Translations under genes and position numbers: made by a program | In this document: in pieces, positions 51,163-59,497 of the stretch | Layout: each line of letters starts with the position of its first letter | Numbering within the stretch: the stretch's first letter is position 1 | The notes under the pieces: generated by a model | Told to the model about the DNA's origin: nothing | The model's database searches: none | Seen by the model: the letters and a program-made list of their open reading frames with translations, nothing else | Source: a virus | Length of the DNA stretch: 64,000 nucleotides | Virus record (IMG/VR): IMGVR_UViG_3300021338_000003 | Location: 186,001 to 250,000 of that record | Reading direction: 5' to 3' (one strand)

Positions 51163-51924
51163 TTGGCTGAAGTGTTGCCTATCACCGTGGAAAGCCTGTC
51201 CCAGGAGGCAGCCGATGAACAATTCGGTTCCTCTCCCGGTGGGATTCTTGATGACGAAGTAATTGCTGCCCTCAACGAGCGGCTGCCGGACGTGCAGGAA
51301 GAAAGGGAGGAGAGCCTCGGAAATGCCGAGTCTTCCGGTTCCTCTTTCTATAGCCGGCAGCCGTTCATCTTCACCCGAGTCGGTGAACAAGAAGCAGGAA
51401 TCTTCGTGTATGCGGCCCTGAATCCCACCGAAATTTCCTACACCATACCCACCCGAGAAGCACTAGAGAAATGTGGGGGTGGTGAGGTTAAGCACACTGC
51501 CCAGGCCAGTCTCGAAAGAGCCGAGAGTCTCGGCAAGTTTATTGATGAGATCGAGATTCGGTATACCCTCACTACTGGCAACGCTCTGCCCCTTCGATTC
51601 ACAGACGGTGGCTTGGGTATCCCGGATGGTCTCGACACCTTCTATGCCTTGATGGCTCTCCTCCTTGAGAGCGAACGAGTATTGGAGGATGGTCGTTCCA
51701 ACGATCTCATCATCAGCCAAAATTCGGTTACGTTTCCGATGATTACGGTTGAGGGCAAGCTCAAGCCCGAGGGGGTATCATTTGTCCAATCAGCGGATGA
51801 CCCCAACAAGATCTCCGGAATTTCTTTTTCGGTGTCAGTCCACAAGACTGTACCCCGTCTAACCTCGGTCGAGGCTCTCCGTGCCGCCTGGGAGAATTCG
51901 GCCGATAGAATCGGATCCTCCTGA
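51163..51924 (+). CDS. Putative baseplate or tail-hub protein
   Basis: 253 residues from TTG 51163, supported by AGGAGGTGAATC. After an acidic N-terminus the core (residues 60-235) is beta-rich with the layout FIFTRVGEQ, NPTEISYTIPT, EIRYTLTTG, FPMITVEGKL, which resembles tail-hub and baseplate proteins that begin with an F-x-F/P motif. Coupled to the lysin downstream by a one-base overlap, typical of a hub with a tail lysozyme. Confidence 0.5.
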   Translation: MAEVLPITVESLSQEAADEQFGSSPGGILDDEVIAALNERLPDVQEEREESLGNAESSGSSFYSRQPFIFTRVGEQEAGIFVYAALNPTEISYTIPTREALEKCGGGEVKHTAQASLERAESLGKFIDEIEIRYTLTTGNALPLRFTDGGLGIPDGLDTFYALMALLLESERVLEDGRSNDLIISQNSVTFPMITVEGKLKPEGVSFVQSADDPNKISGISFSVSVHKTVPRLTSVEALRAAWENSADRIGSS

Positions 51925-52829
51925 TGTGCTCTTGGATACGCAACCTTCTGGTCCAACCCCAGGACGACCCAACCACTGACTCCGTACCTCCAATCCCGCA
52001 GGCTCCGCAGGCCCTGCCTGACCCTCCCCCTAGTGCAACCCCCAATCCTGCTCCTTCTAGAGGACTGGAGATATCCGAGACAGCTGTAGATGGTACCAAA
52101 CCTCCTACTGAGGAAGAGACCATGCATCCGGTTCCAGAAGAGAAAAAGAAAGTCATAGACCAGGTCCTCAGTGTATTTGAGACCGGAAGCTCCGAGCCCT
52201 CCTACTCGAAGGTGGTGTTCCTCGATGACGGGGCTGGTATCACATACGGAAAGCATCAAAGCACCGATGGTGGCGGAGCCCTGGACCAAATAGTCATGAA
52301 ATATATAGACTATGGTGGAAAATATGCTGACGAGCTTCGACAGTACCTTCCTCTTCTAGCCGATGATGAAACCACCAAGGCTAACCCTGACGATCTCCCC
52401 AAATCGGTTAAGGAATTGATGAACCTTCTTCAGGCTGCGGGTGAGGACCCACTGATGCAAGCCGCCCAAGACAAAGTGTTCGACGAACATTATTGGGACC
52501 CAGCCATCAGCCAAGCATGGGATATGGGACTAACCCTCCCCCTATCTTGGCTAGTATGTTATGACAGTACAATCCACTCTGGATCCAACGGCATCGCCCG
52601 TATCAGAAAACGGTTCGCTGCCTTACCTCCGTCACGTGGTGGGGATGAGAAGAGATGGACCAAGGCTTATCTCGAAGCCAGGCGAGCTTGGTTGGCCAGT
52701 CATCCCAATCCGGTTGTTCAGAATACTGTGTACCGCATCGATTCCATGCTTCAGCTCATTGAGGATGATAACTGGATGCTCGACGTTCCTTTCATCCTCC
52801 TCAAGCCGAAGCGGATGATCAATGGGTGA
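51924..52829 (+). CDS. Chitosanase-like (GH46-type) cell-wall hydrolase / lysin
   Basis: 301 residues from ATG 51924 (TGATG). Residues 14-60 are a Pro-rich linker after a short MCSW start that could be a poor lipoprotein or anchor signal. The catalytic part begins near residue 72: VIDQVLSVFETGSS (E86, proposed general acid), FLDDGAGITYGKHQSTDGGG (D101/D102, T107) and later acidic helices, the pattern of GH46-like chitosanases used by phages as peptidoglycan hydrolases. It may be the endolysin or a tail-associated lysozyme, given the upstream hub-type gene. Bond cleaved is unknown. Confidence 0.7.
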   Translation: MCSWIRNLLVQPQDDPTTDSVPPIPQAPQALPDPPPSATPNPAPSRGLEISETAVDGTKPPTEEETMHPVPEEKKKVIDQVLSVFETGSSEPSYSKVVFLDDGAGITYGKHQSTDGGGALDQIVMKYIDYGGKYADELRQYLPLLADDETTKANPDDLPKSVKELMNLLQAAGEDPLMQAAQDKVFDEHYWDPAISQAWDMGLTLPLSWLVCYDSTIHSGSNGIARIRKRFAALPPSRGGDEKRWTKAYLEARRAWLASHPNPVVQNTVYRIDSMLQLIEDDNWMLDVPFILLKPKRMING

Positions 52830-53340
52830 CGACTACACCATGCGTGATGTGAGAACTTTTGCACAGCTTGCCCATGGCGACCAGCTGTATGCTGAAAGGT
52901 TTCCTTTTGTGATGCACCTGGACCAGGTCTTCTGGACTCTTAAGAAATTCGGGTGCGAGGATACCTTGATCCACAGGGCTGCTTTTCTGCACGATGTAGT
53001 CGAGGATACCCACGTTCAACTGGACGAGGTCCATGACTCTTTCGGCACCGATATGGCCAGGCTGGTCCATGGCGTGACTATGCCCGAAGAGATGAGCCGT
53101 CTTGAAGCAGTATCCGTTGTTGCCGACCATATGAAATTTGACAGCCAAATACAGACCCTCAAACTGGCTGACCGCATTTCAAACGTCCAACTAGCTGTAT
53201 GGGAAGGCAACAAGAGAATCATGCGGTTCTACGCCCGGGAACACCACATCTTCAAACGAGCCCACACCGCCGGGCAAAGTATGGACCACATGTGGTCATT
53301 TCTAGATGACATGCTGAAGCCTTGGACCAAAAAGGACTAA
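52822..53340 (+). CDS. MESH1-like HD hydrolase
   Basis: 172 residues from ATG 52822, overlapping the lysin. HD-domain residues in order: H32 (FVMHL), H57-D58 (FLHDVVEDT with E61-D62) and D117 (TLKLADRISNV), plus FGTDMARLVHGVT. This is the arrangement of SpoT/MESH1 small alarmone hydrolases that remove pyrophosphate from (p)ppGpp or dephosphorylate NADPH. It ends four bases over the minus-strand gene stop. A phage enzyme that lowers ppGpp during infection is a plausible role, not shown. Confidence 0.75.
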   Translation: MGDDYTMRDVRTFAQLAHGDQLYAERFPFVMHLDQVFWTLKKFGCEDTLIHRAAFLHDVVEDTHVQLDEVHDSFGTDMARLVHGVTMPEEMSRLEAVSVVADHMKFDSQIQTLKLADRISNVQLAVWEGNKRIMRFYAREHHIFKRAHTAGQSMDHMWSFLDDMLKPWTKKD

Positions 53341-53552
53341 TCCTTTAGGCCATCCCATGCCTCCGGTCGGATGGCCTTCTGCCCTTTTGTTCTGCGGTCC
53401 ATTTGCTCTCTGTACCAGCATCGGCCCTGGGGACAACAGCACTTCTTGTTGTCAGGACCAATGTAGTGACCCTTGCACATCTTGTTTGACAGAAATACAC
53501 TGTCATCCAAGTATGATGATTGGTCAAGTCGTATAACGGAATCGTCACTCAT
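53337..53552 (-). CDS. Hypothetical Cys-rich small protein
   Basis: 71 residues from ATG 53552, overlapping the stop of the upstream gene (ATGA). Five cysteines lie within residues 25-46 (MCKGHY...KCCCPQGRC), so it may bind metal. Stop overlaps that of the convergent HD hydrolase. Function unknown. Confidence 0.5.
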   Translation of the reverse strand: MSDDSVIRLDQSSYLDDSVFLSNKMCKGHYIGPDNKKCCCPQGRCWYREQMDRRTKGQKAIRPEAWDGLKD

Positions 53553-53998
53553 GATGTAACCATCCAACGCAATGTTGCCCAGTTGATAGTGAGGTGCATA
53601 GTATTGTCCACGATAATGAGCAGCCACACGCCAAGCCAATCGGGGGCATCAGGAGCGGTGGAACGCTGTTCATACGTAACCCCCACCACATGACGTTTCC
53701 ATCCTATACCGCCGGACTTCTCAAAGCCGCGGGTACGCATAATGGCCGCCGTGAACCATCCTTCCTTTCCGGTGCCCCAAAAATCAATCCAGTAGGAGGC
53801 CAGGCGCCAACGATCGATGATGAAATGAGTTCCAATGATGATGAACCACTGATATACATTGGAAACCAACAGCAAAAATGGAAGACCATAGAGCAGCACG
53901 TGTAGTAGAGCCGCCCAACTGTTCGAGGTCTTGCTGTTTGCCATCCAGTGGTTTTGGAGAATGTAATCTCCAATGAGATGGGCAAGAAGTTGTTCCAT
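53549..53998 (-). CDS. DUF3307-like membrane protein
   Basis: 149 residues from ATG 53998 after AAGGAGAAATAAG. The opening LLAHLIGDYILQNHWMA matches the HLxGDFxLQxxWMA signature of DUF3307 proteins, followed by hydrophobic helices near 30-50, 60-75 and 125-140. A multi-pass membrane protein is likely. In phages such proteins occur near lysis or replication genes; here it is in the primase operon. Function unknown. Confidence 0.7.
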   Translation of the reverse strand: MEQLLAHLIGDYILQNHWMANSKTSNSWAALLHVLLYGLPFLLLVSNVYQWFIIIGTHFIIDRWRLASYWIDFWGTGKEGWFTAAIMRTRGFEKSGGIGWKRHVVGVTYEQRSTAPDAPDWLGVWLLIIVDNTMHLTINWATLRWMVTS

Positions 53999-53999
53999 C

Positions 54000-54323
54000 T
54001 TATTTCTCCTTAGGGCAGGATAGATGCCCGCCTATCTTGGCTATAGATACACCACCACAGCGACCGTTGAACAGATGGTCGGTCACTTTCTTGTTGGTGG
54101 CTTCTGTATCCAACTCAGACAGCAATTCCCCAGTCTCCACATACCGCCAGGTCCAAACGCTATCTGAATCCCGCTGAATTGGAATGCCATCTAAGTACGC
54201 CCGGTCAAAGTCAGTTGGGTCAACCTTGAAAGTGCGTATCCACCTCCGGAGGACCCACACGAGAGGCTGCAAAGCACTGGCTGTTACCATCAAAACCCCA
54301 ACGAACAGACAGAGATCCATCAT
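54000..54323 (-). CDS. Hypothetical membrane-anchored protein
   Basis: 107 residues from ATG 54323 (or the adjacent ATG at 54320), overlapping the primase stop, with GAAGG upstream. Residues 5-27 are a single hydrophobic helix; the remainder is polar with two cysteines. The anchor orientation suggests a cytoplasmic or periplasmic domain of 80 residues. No family recognised. Confidence 0.55.
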   Translation of the reverse strand: MMDLCLFVGVLMVTASALQPLVWVLRRWIRTFKVDPTDFDRAYLDGIPIQRDSDSVWTWRYVETGELLSELDTEATNKKVTDHLFNGRCGGVSIAKIGGHLSCPKEK

Positions 54324-55285
54324 GCCACCTTCAACTTTTTGATTTTGACTGGCTTAGCCCCAAAACTTGCACACTTGGCCCGGAGCTTCTTGACCCAAGA
54401 GATAGGAGCGTCACCTGGGTCCTTTTTGGCCGGGGCAGCAAACTCAATGAGGTCAATTTGGCCCTCAAGCTCAGACTTGGCCGCATCCCACAGGGCCTCC
54501 CCACCGTGGTCCCCATCCCCAGCGACGATTATATGCCTAAGCCCAGACCGCATAAGTAGGGAATCAGTCTTGGCAGCTGACCATGTCTCGGCTCCCATGA
54601 CCGCCACGGCTGGAATTCCGTACCGCAAAAGACGGAGGGCATCAAAGGGACCCTCGGTGATGACCAAAACTGGTCCCTTTGAGATGCGATCCAGCATGAA
54701 CCACATTGTATCGGTGGGAAGGTCCTTGGACGTCAGCCACTTTGGGTCTCCATCCTTTTCTACCGTACGGGCAGTGTACCCCACCATCTCGTTTTCATGA
54801 GTAATGATGAACATAGCCCGCCGACCGCCCCTGCGATCACGCATCCTACGGGCACCAATCCGAGTCATGAAGGACTCTGGTAGTCCACGCCACGGCCCCT
54901 TCCACGGGGAAGTGTTTCGCGGGATCGTGAATTCCTCGACGTCAGCAAAATTCACGTTATCCATGGACTGAAACCGACGCTTGATATAGGACCGGCCATC
55001 AATCCCAGGTCCATCAGACTTCAGTTTGGGAAGGCCCACCTTGACCGCGTAGTCATTAAAATCAGATTCATGGTTGCACCTGTGGCACTTGATCTTGCGA
55101 CCACCCCGATGAATCCACAAAGACTTGGAAGTGCTATTGTGAAACGGACAGCGAACGTAGAAGAAACTTCCTTCCTTTTTGACTCGGTAGTCGATACCGA
55201 AAGTGTCGAGGAGGGACCGAATCTTGATGCCGGTTTCGTAGTCAGAACCTCGATGGCCCTCGGCGTGGCTGCGGTCAGTAGCCAT
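54320..55285 (-). CDS. DNA primase, zinc finger plus TOPRIM
   Basis: 321 residues from ATG 55285. A CHC2-like zinc module (C46, H49, C67, C70) is followed by a TOPRIM domain: E211 in LVITEGPFDALRLL, then D257/D259 in VAGDGDHGG. This is the DnaG/gp4-primase order; it is shorter than DnaG and has no helicase-binding or helicase domain. It synthesises RNA primers for lagging-strand replication. The start codon overlaps that of the divergent nuclease gene at CATG 55283-55286. GGAG lies 10 bp upstream. Confidence 0.85.
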   Translation of the reverse strand: MATDRSHAEGHRGSDYETGIKIRSLLDTFGIDYRVKKEGSFFYVRCPFHNSTSKSLWIHRGGRKIKCHRCNHESDFNDYAVKVGLPKLKSDGPGIDGRSYIKRRFQSMDNVNFADVEEFTIPRNTSPWKGPWRGLPESFMTRIGARRMRDRRGGRRAMFIITHENEMVGYTARTVEKDGDPKWLTSKDLPTDTMWFMLDRISKGPVLVITEGPFDALRLLRYGIPAVAVMGAETWSAAKTDSLLMRSGLRHIIVAGDGDHGGEALWDAAKSELEGQIDLIEFAAPAKKDPGDAPISWVKKLRAKCASFGAKPVKIKKLKVA

Positions 55286-56297
55286 GCTTAAGTCGCTCCG
55301 TAGTCGTATCTTTTCTCTGTTCGAGCCTGTAATCGACCAGAAGGTATCGCTTGAAGTTCCTCATAGGGCTGAAATCCGAGCCTCCTCTCTACCATTCTGC
55401 TACAGGGATATTGCCCTTACCGCTTGGGCCAAAAAAGGGAACCGGTGCCCCACCAAGGAATGGTCCCTCGGGGCCACTCTTTACACAGACATCGGAACCG
55501 CGGTTCACGCCTCTATCCAAAGGTATCTGGGCGGGGCTGGGTTCCTCTGGGGGTCATGGAAGTGCAATCACTGCGGGAAAGTCTACCTGAACCAGACCTC
55601 TCCTGGTGTCTGCTGCGAAGACCTGGTCGAGTACGTTGAATATTCCCTGGTTCATCCCAACCCCGAAATTGGAGAATTCGGGCACTGCGATGGTATCATC
55701 GTCCTCCCTCATAAGATGGGGTGGTTCGAATTGGAAATCAAGACGACTGGTCAGTCATTGGCTGCCAAGAGGAAGGAGCAGGGCCCGGCCGAGGAGCATC
55801 AACAGCAGGTGGGTATATACCACGAGATGTTTGATGCTGGATACGCTCGGGTCAGGGAGCGAGGACGCCCGGAACCTGGAGAGAGGCATGGACCTATCCT
55901 CATCGATGAGAAAGCCAAGATGCCACCAGGCCCTCACCTCAAGGTGGTTCTAGTCATCTACGTCCTTCGCGACAAACCCAAACCCCGCTACTGGATTCCT
56001 CTAGTCCGTCGCCCGCGACTGGGTGGTCTAGCCGATATCGAAAAGAATGTGCCCCGGGTCAAAAAGGCAATCCGAATTGGCACTTTGCCCCCTGGCACAT
56101 GCAAAAAATACGACGATGCCAAGAACCCCTACAACTTCCGAGAGGTCTGTCCCTGGGCCAGAGAGGTCTGCTTCAACAAGACCGAGAGTCCCAAGTCGGC
56201 AGGTCGCCGAGTGTTCTTGTGGTCCAAGACCCCCCACAAAACAAAGAGAAAGGTAGACTTGAGCAAATCCTTCATCAAGAGGAAGAGTGATCGATAG
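55284..56297 (+). CDS. Cas4/RecB-like PD-(D/E)XK nuclease
   Basis: 337 residues from ATG 55284; no other start codon is available downstream and no good ribosome site precedes it. Residues: R32-ASSLPFC (C38), H75, D136 in GHCDGIIVL, E151-x-K153 in WFELEIKTT, and QQQVGIY. C38 with C273, C289 and C296 fits the four-cysteine iron-sulphur cluster of Cas4/AddB-type nucleases. A second knuckle (C94, C97, C110, C111) is inserted. Likely a 5'-3' exonuclease or recombination nuclease working with primase and SbcD. Not associated with any CRISPR array here. Confidence 0.8.
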   Translation: MLKSLRSRIFSLFEPVIDQKVSLEVPHRAEIRASSLPFCYRDIALTAWAKKGNRCPTKEWSLGATLYTDIGTAVHASIQRYLGGAGFLWGSWKCNHCGKVYLNQTSPGVCCEDLVEYVEYSLVHPNPEIGEFGHCDGIIVLPHKMGWFELEIKTTGQSLAAKRKEQGPAEEHQQQVGIYHEMFDAGYARVRERGRPEPGERHGPILIDEKAKMPPGPHLKVVLVIYVLRDKPKPRYWIPLVRRPRLGGLADIEKNVPRVKKAIRIGTLPPGTCKKYDDAKNPYNFREVCPWAREVCFNKTESPKSAGRRVFLWSKTPHKTKRKVDLSKSFIKRKSDR

Positions 56298-56448
56298 ATG
56301 AAGGACTGACGGCCCAGGGACGCTGCCCTAGCCGCAACCGCTAATAGGTACCGAAAGCGACCCTCGGATGCGGAGAAACGACTAAACTTCGGGTCTGGAT
56401 CGCTCTTTCAGCACATCCCTTGAATCAACAGAGAGTGGAGACTTTCCC
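56298..56448 (+). ncRNA. Structured leader of the ribonucleotide reductase gene, candidate nrdJ-motif RNA
   Basis: The 151-bp spacer is GC-rich and non-coding. Helices I can draw: AGGG 56316-56319 with CCCU 56326-56329; CCGCA 56332-56336 with UGCGG 56369-56373; inside it CGCU 56339-56342 with AGCG 56356-56359; and ACCC 56360-56363 with GGGU 56391-56394, which would be a pseudoknot. A conserved nrdJ RNA motif is known upstream of this gene class; I see no B12-box. The match to that motif is unchecked. Confidence 0.45.
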
Positions 56449-58650
56449 ATGAACCACGCACCTTCGTCTGACGCCGGAATCGAAGAGGTTCAACCGATTT
56501 CAGTGGAAGAGCACAAGGTTCAATTTCCAAACGCCCTGTCTCAATTCGTCTTCACTCGAACTTACCCTCGCTGGAGAGAGGAAGACCAGCGCCGTGAGAC
56601 TTTCGAGGAATCGGTTGAGCGCTATGTGACGTTCATCAAGGAAGAAAGGCCCAAAGTTCCCGCCGAGGTTCTGACCGAAATCAAGAACGCCTTGTTGTCC
56701 ATGGAAGTGGCCCCGTCAATGCGCGCCTTCTGGAGTGCCGGACCGGCCGCCAAACGTGACAACACAATGTTCTACAATTGTTCTTTCATTCCCTTGGATT
56801 GCTTGCCCAGCTTTGGTGAGCTTCTATATGTTCTGATGATGGGCACTGGGGTTGGATACTCGGTTGAATCCAAATTCGTCAACAACCTCCCTACTGTGGC
56901 GAAGCCTATAGACGTTCCCCCTGAGTATATGGTGATACCAGATACCACCAAGGGATGGATGGATGCTCTCACCAAGGGTATGACTGCCTGGTACCAGGGC
57001 AGAGACATAACCTTCGACTTTTCGAAGATTCGCGAGGCTGGTGCCCGTCTCAAGACCAAGGGTGGTCGTGCCTCCGGTCCCCAACCACTCAAGAATCTCC
57101 TCAATTTCACCAAGAAGGTCATTCAGGGTGCCATCGGCCGGAAGCTCTTCACCGTCGAGTGCAACGATATTGCCTGCATGGTTGGCGAAATTGTTGTGGC
57201 ATCCGGTGTTCGCCGTTCTGCTCTTATCTCCTTCTCTGATCCGACCGACAACAAAATGCGGGATGCCAAGAAGTTCCCCATCTGCCAGGAATGCGGATTC
57301 GGATATGCCACGCATCTCTCCCAGGTCACTAATGAGATAGGCGTGGTTGTCACAGACCACGAGAAGGCCCACCTCATGGAGGAGCATGGAATGACCGAGG
57401 CCGAGTATCTGGAGAAACATCCGGATGCCTACCTTGGGTTTGGGATGCACCGGTTCCTAGCCAACAATTCAGCATTCTGGTCCGAAAAGCCGAGCCGGGA
57501 TATCTTCGATACTGAGTGGAAGGCCCTTCGTGATTCTGGGTCCGGCGAGCGTGGATTCTACTTCTTGCCCCCGGCCAAGGTAGCAGAGCGCGGTACCGCC
57601 GATATGAGGTCCAACCCATGTGGTGAAATTCTCCTCCGCTACGCCATGGCTACGAACCCCTGGACGGGTGAAGGCGGTGGTGGTCAATTCTGCAACCTCA
57701 GCGCGGCCATCATGCGCCCATGGGACACCGTCGACACCATGGCCAAGAAGGTATACATCGCCACCTGGATTGGGGCCATCCAGTCTACCTTCATTGATTT
57801 CCCACACCTTCGCCCGGCCTGGAGAAAGCACTGCGAAGAGGACCGCCTGCTTGGCGTGGATATCACTGGCCATTGCGATAACCCGGCTCTATCCACCGAC
57901 GAATTCGCCATGAAGGCCCTCAACACAATTGCCAACTCCACCGCCAGTATAGCCTCGGGTATCCTGGGAATCAACGAACCGAAGAGTGTTACCTGTGGAA
58001 AGCCCTCAGGTAACAGCAGCCAGTTGTTCGACTGCGCCTCTGGGTTCCATACCCGCTACGCTCCCTATTACATCCGACGCGTTCGGGTGTCGGCTACCGA
58101 CCCCCTGTTCCAGCTGATCCGGGACTCTGGTGTCCCCGTCCATAAGGACAACAAGTATCAGTCCTGGAACGACGCCGATTGCCCAACCTGGGTTGCTGAG
58201 TTCCCGGTCAAATCCCCGGAAGGTGCCATGACCCGGGACGACGAAGGAGCGATCGGTCAGCTCAACCGATACCTCCAGGTGATGAGAACCTGGATATCTA
58301 CCCGAGGGCACAACCAGTCTGCTACCGTCTACGTCCGTGACCATGAGTGGGATGAGGTTGGTGACTGGTTGTTCGAGAATTGGAACCACGTCACGGGTCT
58401 ATCCTTCCTACCCTATGATGGCGGAAAGTACAGTCTGGCTCCTTACGAGGCTATCACCAAAGAGCAGTACGAAGCCCTGGTCAAGGACTTCCCAGATGTG
58501 GACTACAACCTCCTCCAATTCTATGAGAAGGAAGACATGGGGCAAGGCAGTCAAGAGCTTGCCTGTGTCGGCGGGAGCTGCGAGGTCGATTGGTCAATCG
58601 GTGACGAACCTCCTCCCCTGGACGATATAGACGCTCTCGAAAGCAAGTAA
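56449..58650 (+). CDS. nrdJ: Adenosylcobalamin-dependent class II ribonucleotide reductase
   Basis: 733 residues from ATG 56449 (GGAG 8 bp upstream). Reduces ribonucleoside triphosphates to deoxy forms using B12. Key residues: C111 in YNCSF, the thiyl-radical cysteine C391 in SNPCGEI with E393, C415 in FCNLS, and C-terminal redox pair C706/C711 in CVGGSC. The GTGVGYSVE and SMRAFWSAGP segments are typical of the monomeric Lactobacillus-type RTPR. A cysteine pair C-Q-E-C occurs in the middle near residue 282. No separate subunit is needed. Preceded by a structured leader and closed by a strong hairpin. Confidence 0.93.
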   Translation: MNHAPSSDAGIEEVQPISVEEHKVQFPNALSQFVFTRTYPRWREEDQRRETFEESVERYVTFIKEERPKVPAEVLTEIKNALLSMEVAPSMRAFWSAGPAAKRDNTMFYNCSFIPLDCLPSFGELLYVLMMGTGVGYSVESKFVNNLPTVAKPIDVPPEYMVIPDTTKGWMDALTKGMTAWYQGRDITFDFSKIREAGARLKTKGGRASGPQPLKNLLNFTKKVIQGAIGRKLFTVECNDIACMVGEIVVASGVRRSALISFSDPTDNKMRDAKKFPICQECGFGYATHLSQVTNEIGVVVTDHEKAHLMEEHGMTEAEYLEKHPDAYLGFGMHRFLANNSAFWSEKPSRDIFDTEWKALRDSGSGERGFYFLPPAKVAERGTADMRSNPCGEILLRYAMATNPWTGEGGGGQFCNLSAAIMRPWDTVDTMAKKVYIATWIGAIQSTFIDFPHLRPAWRKHCEEDRLLGVDITGHCDNPALSTDEFAMKALNTIANSTASIASGILGINEPKSVTCGKPSGNSSQLFDCASGFHTRYAPYYIRRVRVSATDPLFQLIRDSGVPVHKDNKYQSWNDADCPTWVAEFPVKSPEGAMTRDDEGAIGQLNRYLQVMRTWISTRGHNQSATVYVRDHEWDEVGDWLFENWNHVTGLSFLPYDGGKYSLAPYEAITKEQYEALVKDFPDVDYNLLQFYEKEDMGQGSQELACVGGSCEVDWSIGDEPPPLDDIDALESK

Positions 58651-58663
58651 TAACATCTTCCTG

Positions 58664-58705
58664 TGAGCCCCGCTGCCTTTTTCCGGTCTCAGGCAGCGGG
58701 GCTCA
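58664..58705. terminator. Long hairpin between nrdJ and the minus-strand gene
   Basis: A perfect 15-bp stem TGAGCCCCGCTGCCT / AGGCAGCGGGGCTCA with 12-base loop, 14 bp after nrdJ. It can serve convergent transcripts on both strands; the loop contains TTTTT. Confidence 0.85.
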
Positions 58706-58780
58706 TCTATACTCGGGTGGGAGGACACTCTCCATATAATCCAGTTGCTCCTTGGTAAGACCAAGAAGGCAAACTTTCAT
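58703..58780 (-). CDS. Possible 25-residue peptide
   Basis: ATG 58780 to TGA 58703 encodes a 25-residue peptide beginning MKVCLLGL and ending PPEYR. The ribosome site is weak and its end lies in the terminator stem, so it may be chance. The surrounding 58706-58814 spacer shows nothing else. Confidence 0.2.
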   Translation of the reverse strand: MKVCLLGLTKEQLDYMESVLPPEYR

Positions 58781-58814
58781 AGGCCCGCAGGGTGCTTCCC
58801 GAATACTGGGGGTA

Positions 58815-59390
58815 TCAGAGAGTGCCTGATACCGCCTTCAAGAAGTGAACATGGGCCTTGATGACCTTCCGAGCAGCGACGACCGCAAGCCTCTCACTAT
58901 CATAGATAGAGCGGCAAGAAGTCCGTTTCCAGTTATCGAGGGTCTGGTCTGTAATCCCATCGGACAGAAGCCAGGGCCATTCAGTCAAATTCTGCCCGGA
59001 GAGAGGAACCAGAGAAAGGCCATAATTCCAACCCTCTTGGACCTGGGCAACAAGGTCACCCTTCCATGTCCCATCCCAATACCAGCCGTCGCCCTTCATG
59101 TCGCGACGAAGACCAGCTTGTTCGGCCAGCGATGTGACCGACATGGGGGAGTATTCTGAATCAGCCTTGTTCTTGGACAACTTTCCGTTGACCTTTCGGC
59201 GGAAACGCCCCACTACTTCCATATCAGAGCCCTGAACCTCGGTGATCTCCCACCACTGAAGCACAGGAAACGTGAGAGACATCCCTTCTAGGGCGTCGAA
59301 AGCGTCCTCGAATTCATCCCAGATGCCTCGAACCTCCTCGTGGTCCTCCATATCCGAGTACAAACGACTGACCATGAACACTGACTTCAC
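58815..59390 (-). CDS. Hypothetical protein
   Basis: 191 residues from GTG 59390 with the perfect site AAGGAGGTGAAAC. Mixed alpha/beta, Trp-rich (nine or more Trp). No domain recognised. It has its own minus-strand promoter of the GTGCCATGT family and is divergent from the gene at 59498. Confidence 0.6.
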   Translation of the reverse strand: MKSVFMVSRLYSDMEDHEEVRGIWDEFEDAFDALEGMSLTFPVLQWWEITEVQGSDMEVVGRFRRKVNGKLSKNKADSEYSPMSVTSLAEQAGLRRDMKGDGWYWDGTWKGDLVAQVQEGWNYGLSLVPLSGQNLTEWPWLLSDGITDQTLDNWKRTSCRSIYDSERLAVVAARKVIKAHVHFLKAVSGTL

Positions 59391-59407
59391 GTTTCACCTC
59401 CTTCCCG

Positions 59408-59436
59408 ATTGTAGCACGGCATAGAGGATCGCGCAA
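59408..59436 (-). promoter_or_regulatory. Promoter of the GTGCCATGT family, minus strand
   Basis: On the minus strand: TTGCGC (59436-59431), 17-bp spacer ending ATGCCGTGC, TACAAT (59413-59408). It drives the gene starting at 59390. Confidence 0.75.
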
Positions 59437-59445
59437 GGATCGCAC

Positions 59446-59474
59446 TTGCCACCTTTAACGTGCCATGTTATAAT
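59446..59474 (+). promoter_or_regulatory. Promoter of the GTGCCATGT family
   Basis: TTGCCA (59446-59451), 17-bp spacer ending GTGCCATGT, TATAAT (59469-59474); then ATAGGAGG and ATG at 59498. It is back to back with the minus-strand promoter at 59408-59436, 9 bp apart. Confidence 0.88.
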
Positions 59475-59497
59475 ACTGGTATAGGAGGCAATCCAAA

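Noticed and set aside
55284-56297. Possible Cas4 of a CRISPR system
   Set aside because: Cas4-like fold and cysteines are present but there is no repeat array, Cas1 or other Cas gene in the window; phage Cas4/RecB-like nucleases are usual in replication modules.
56298-56448. tRNA or cobalamin riboswitch in the nrdJ leader
   Set aside because: No cloverleaf, no T-loop consensus and no B12-box could be found; kept only as a structured leader candidate.
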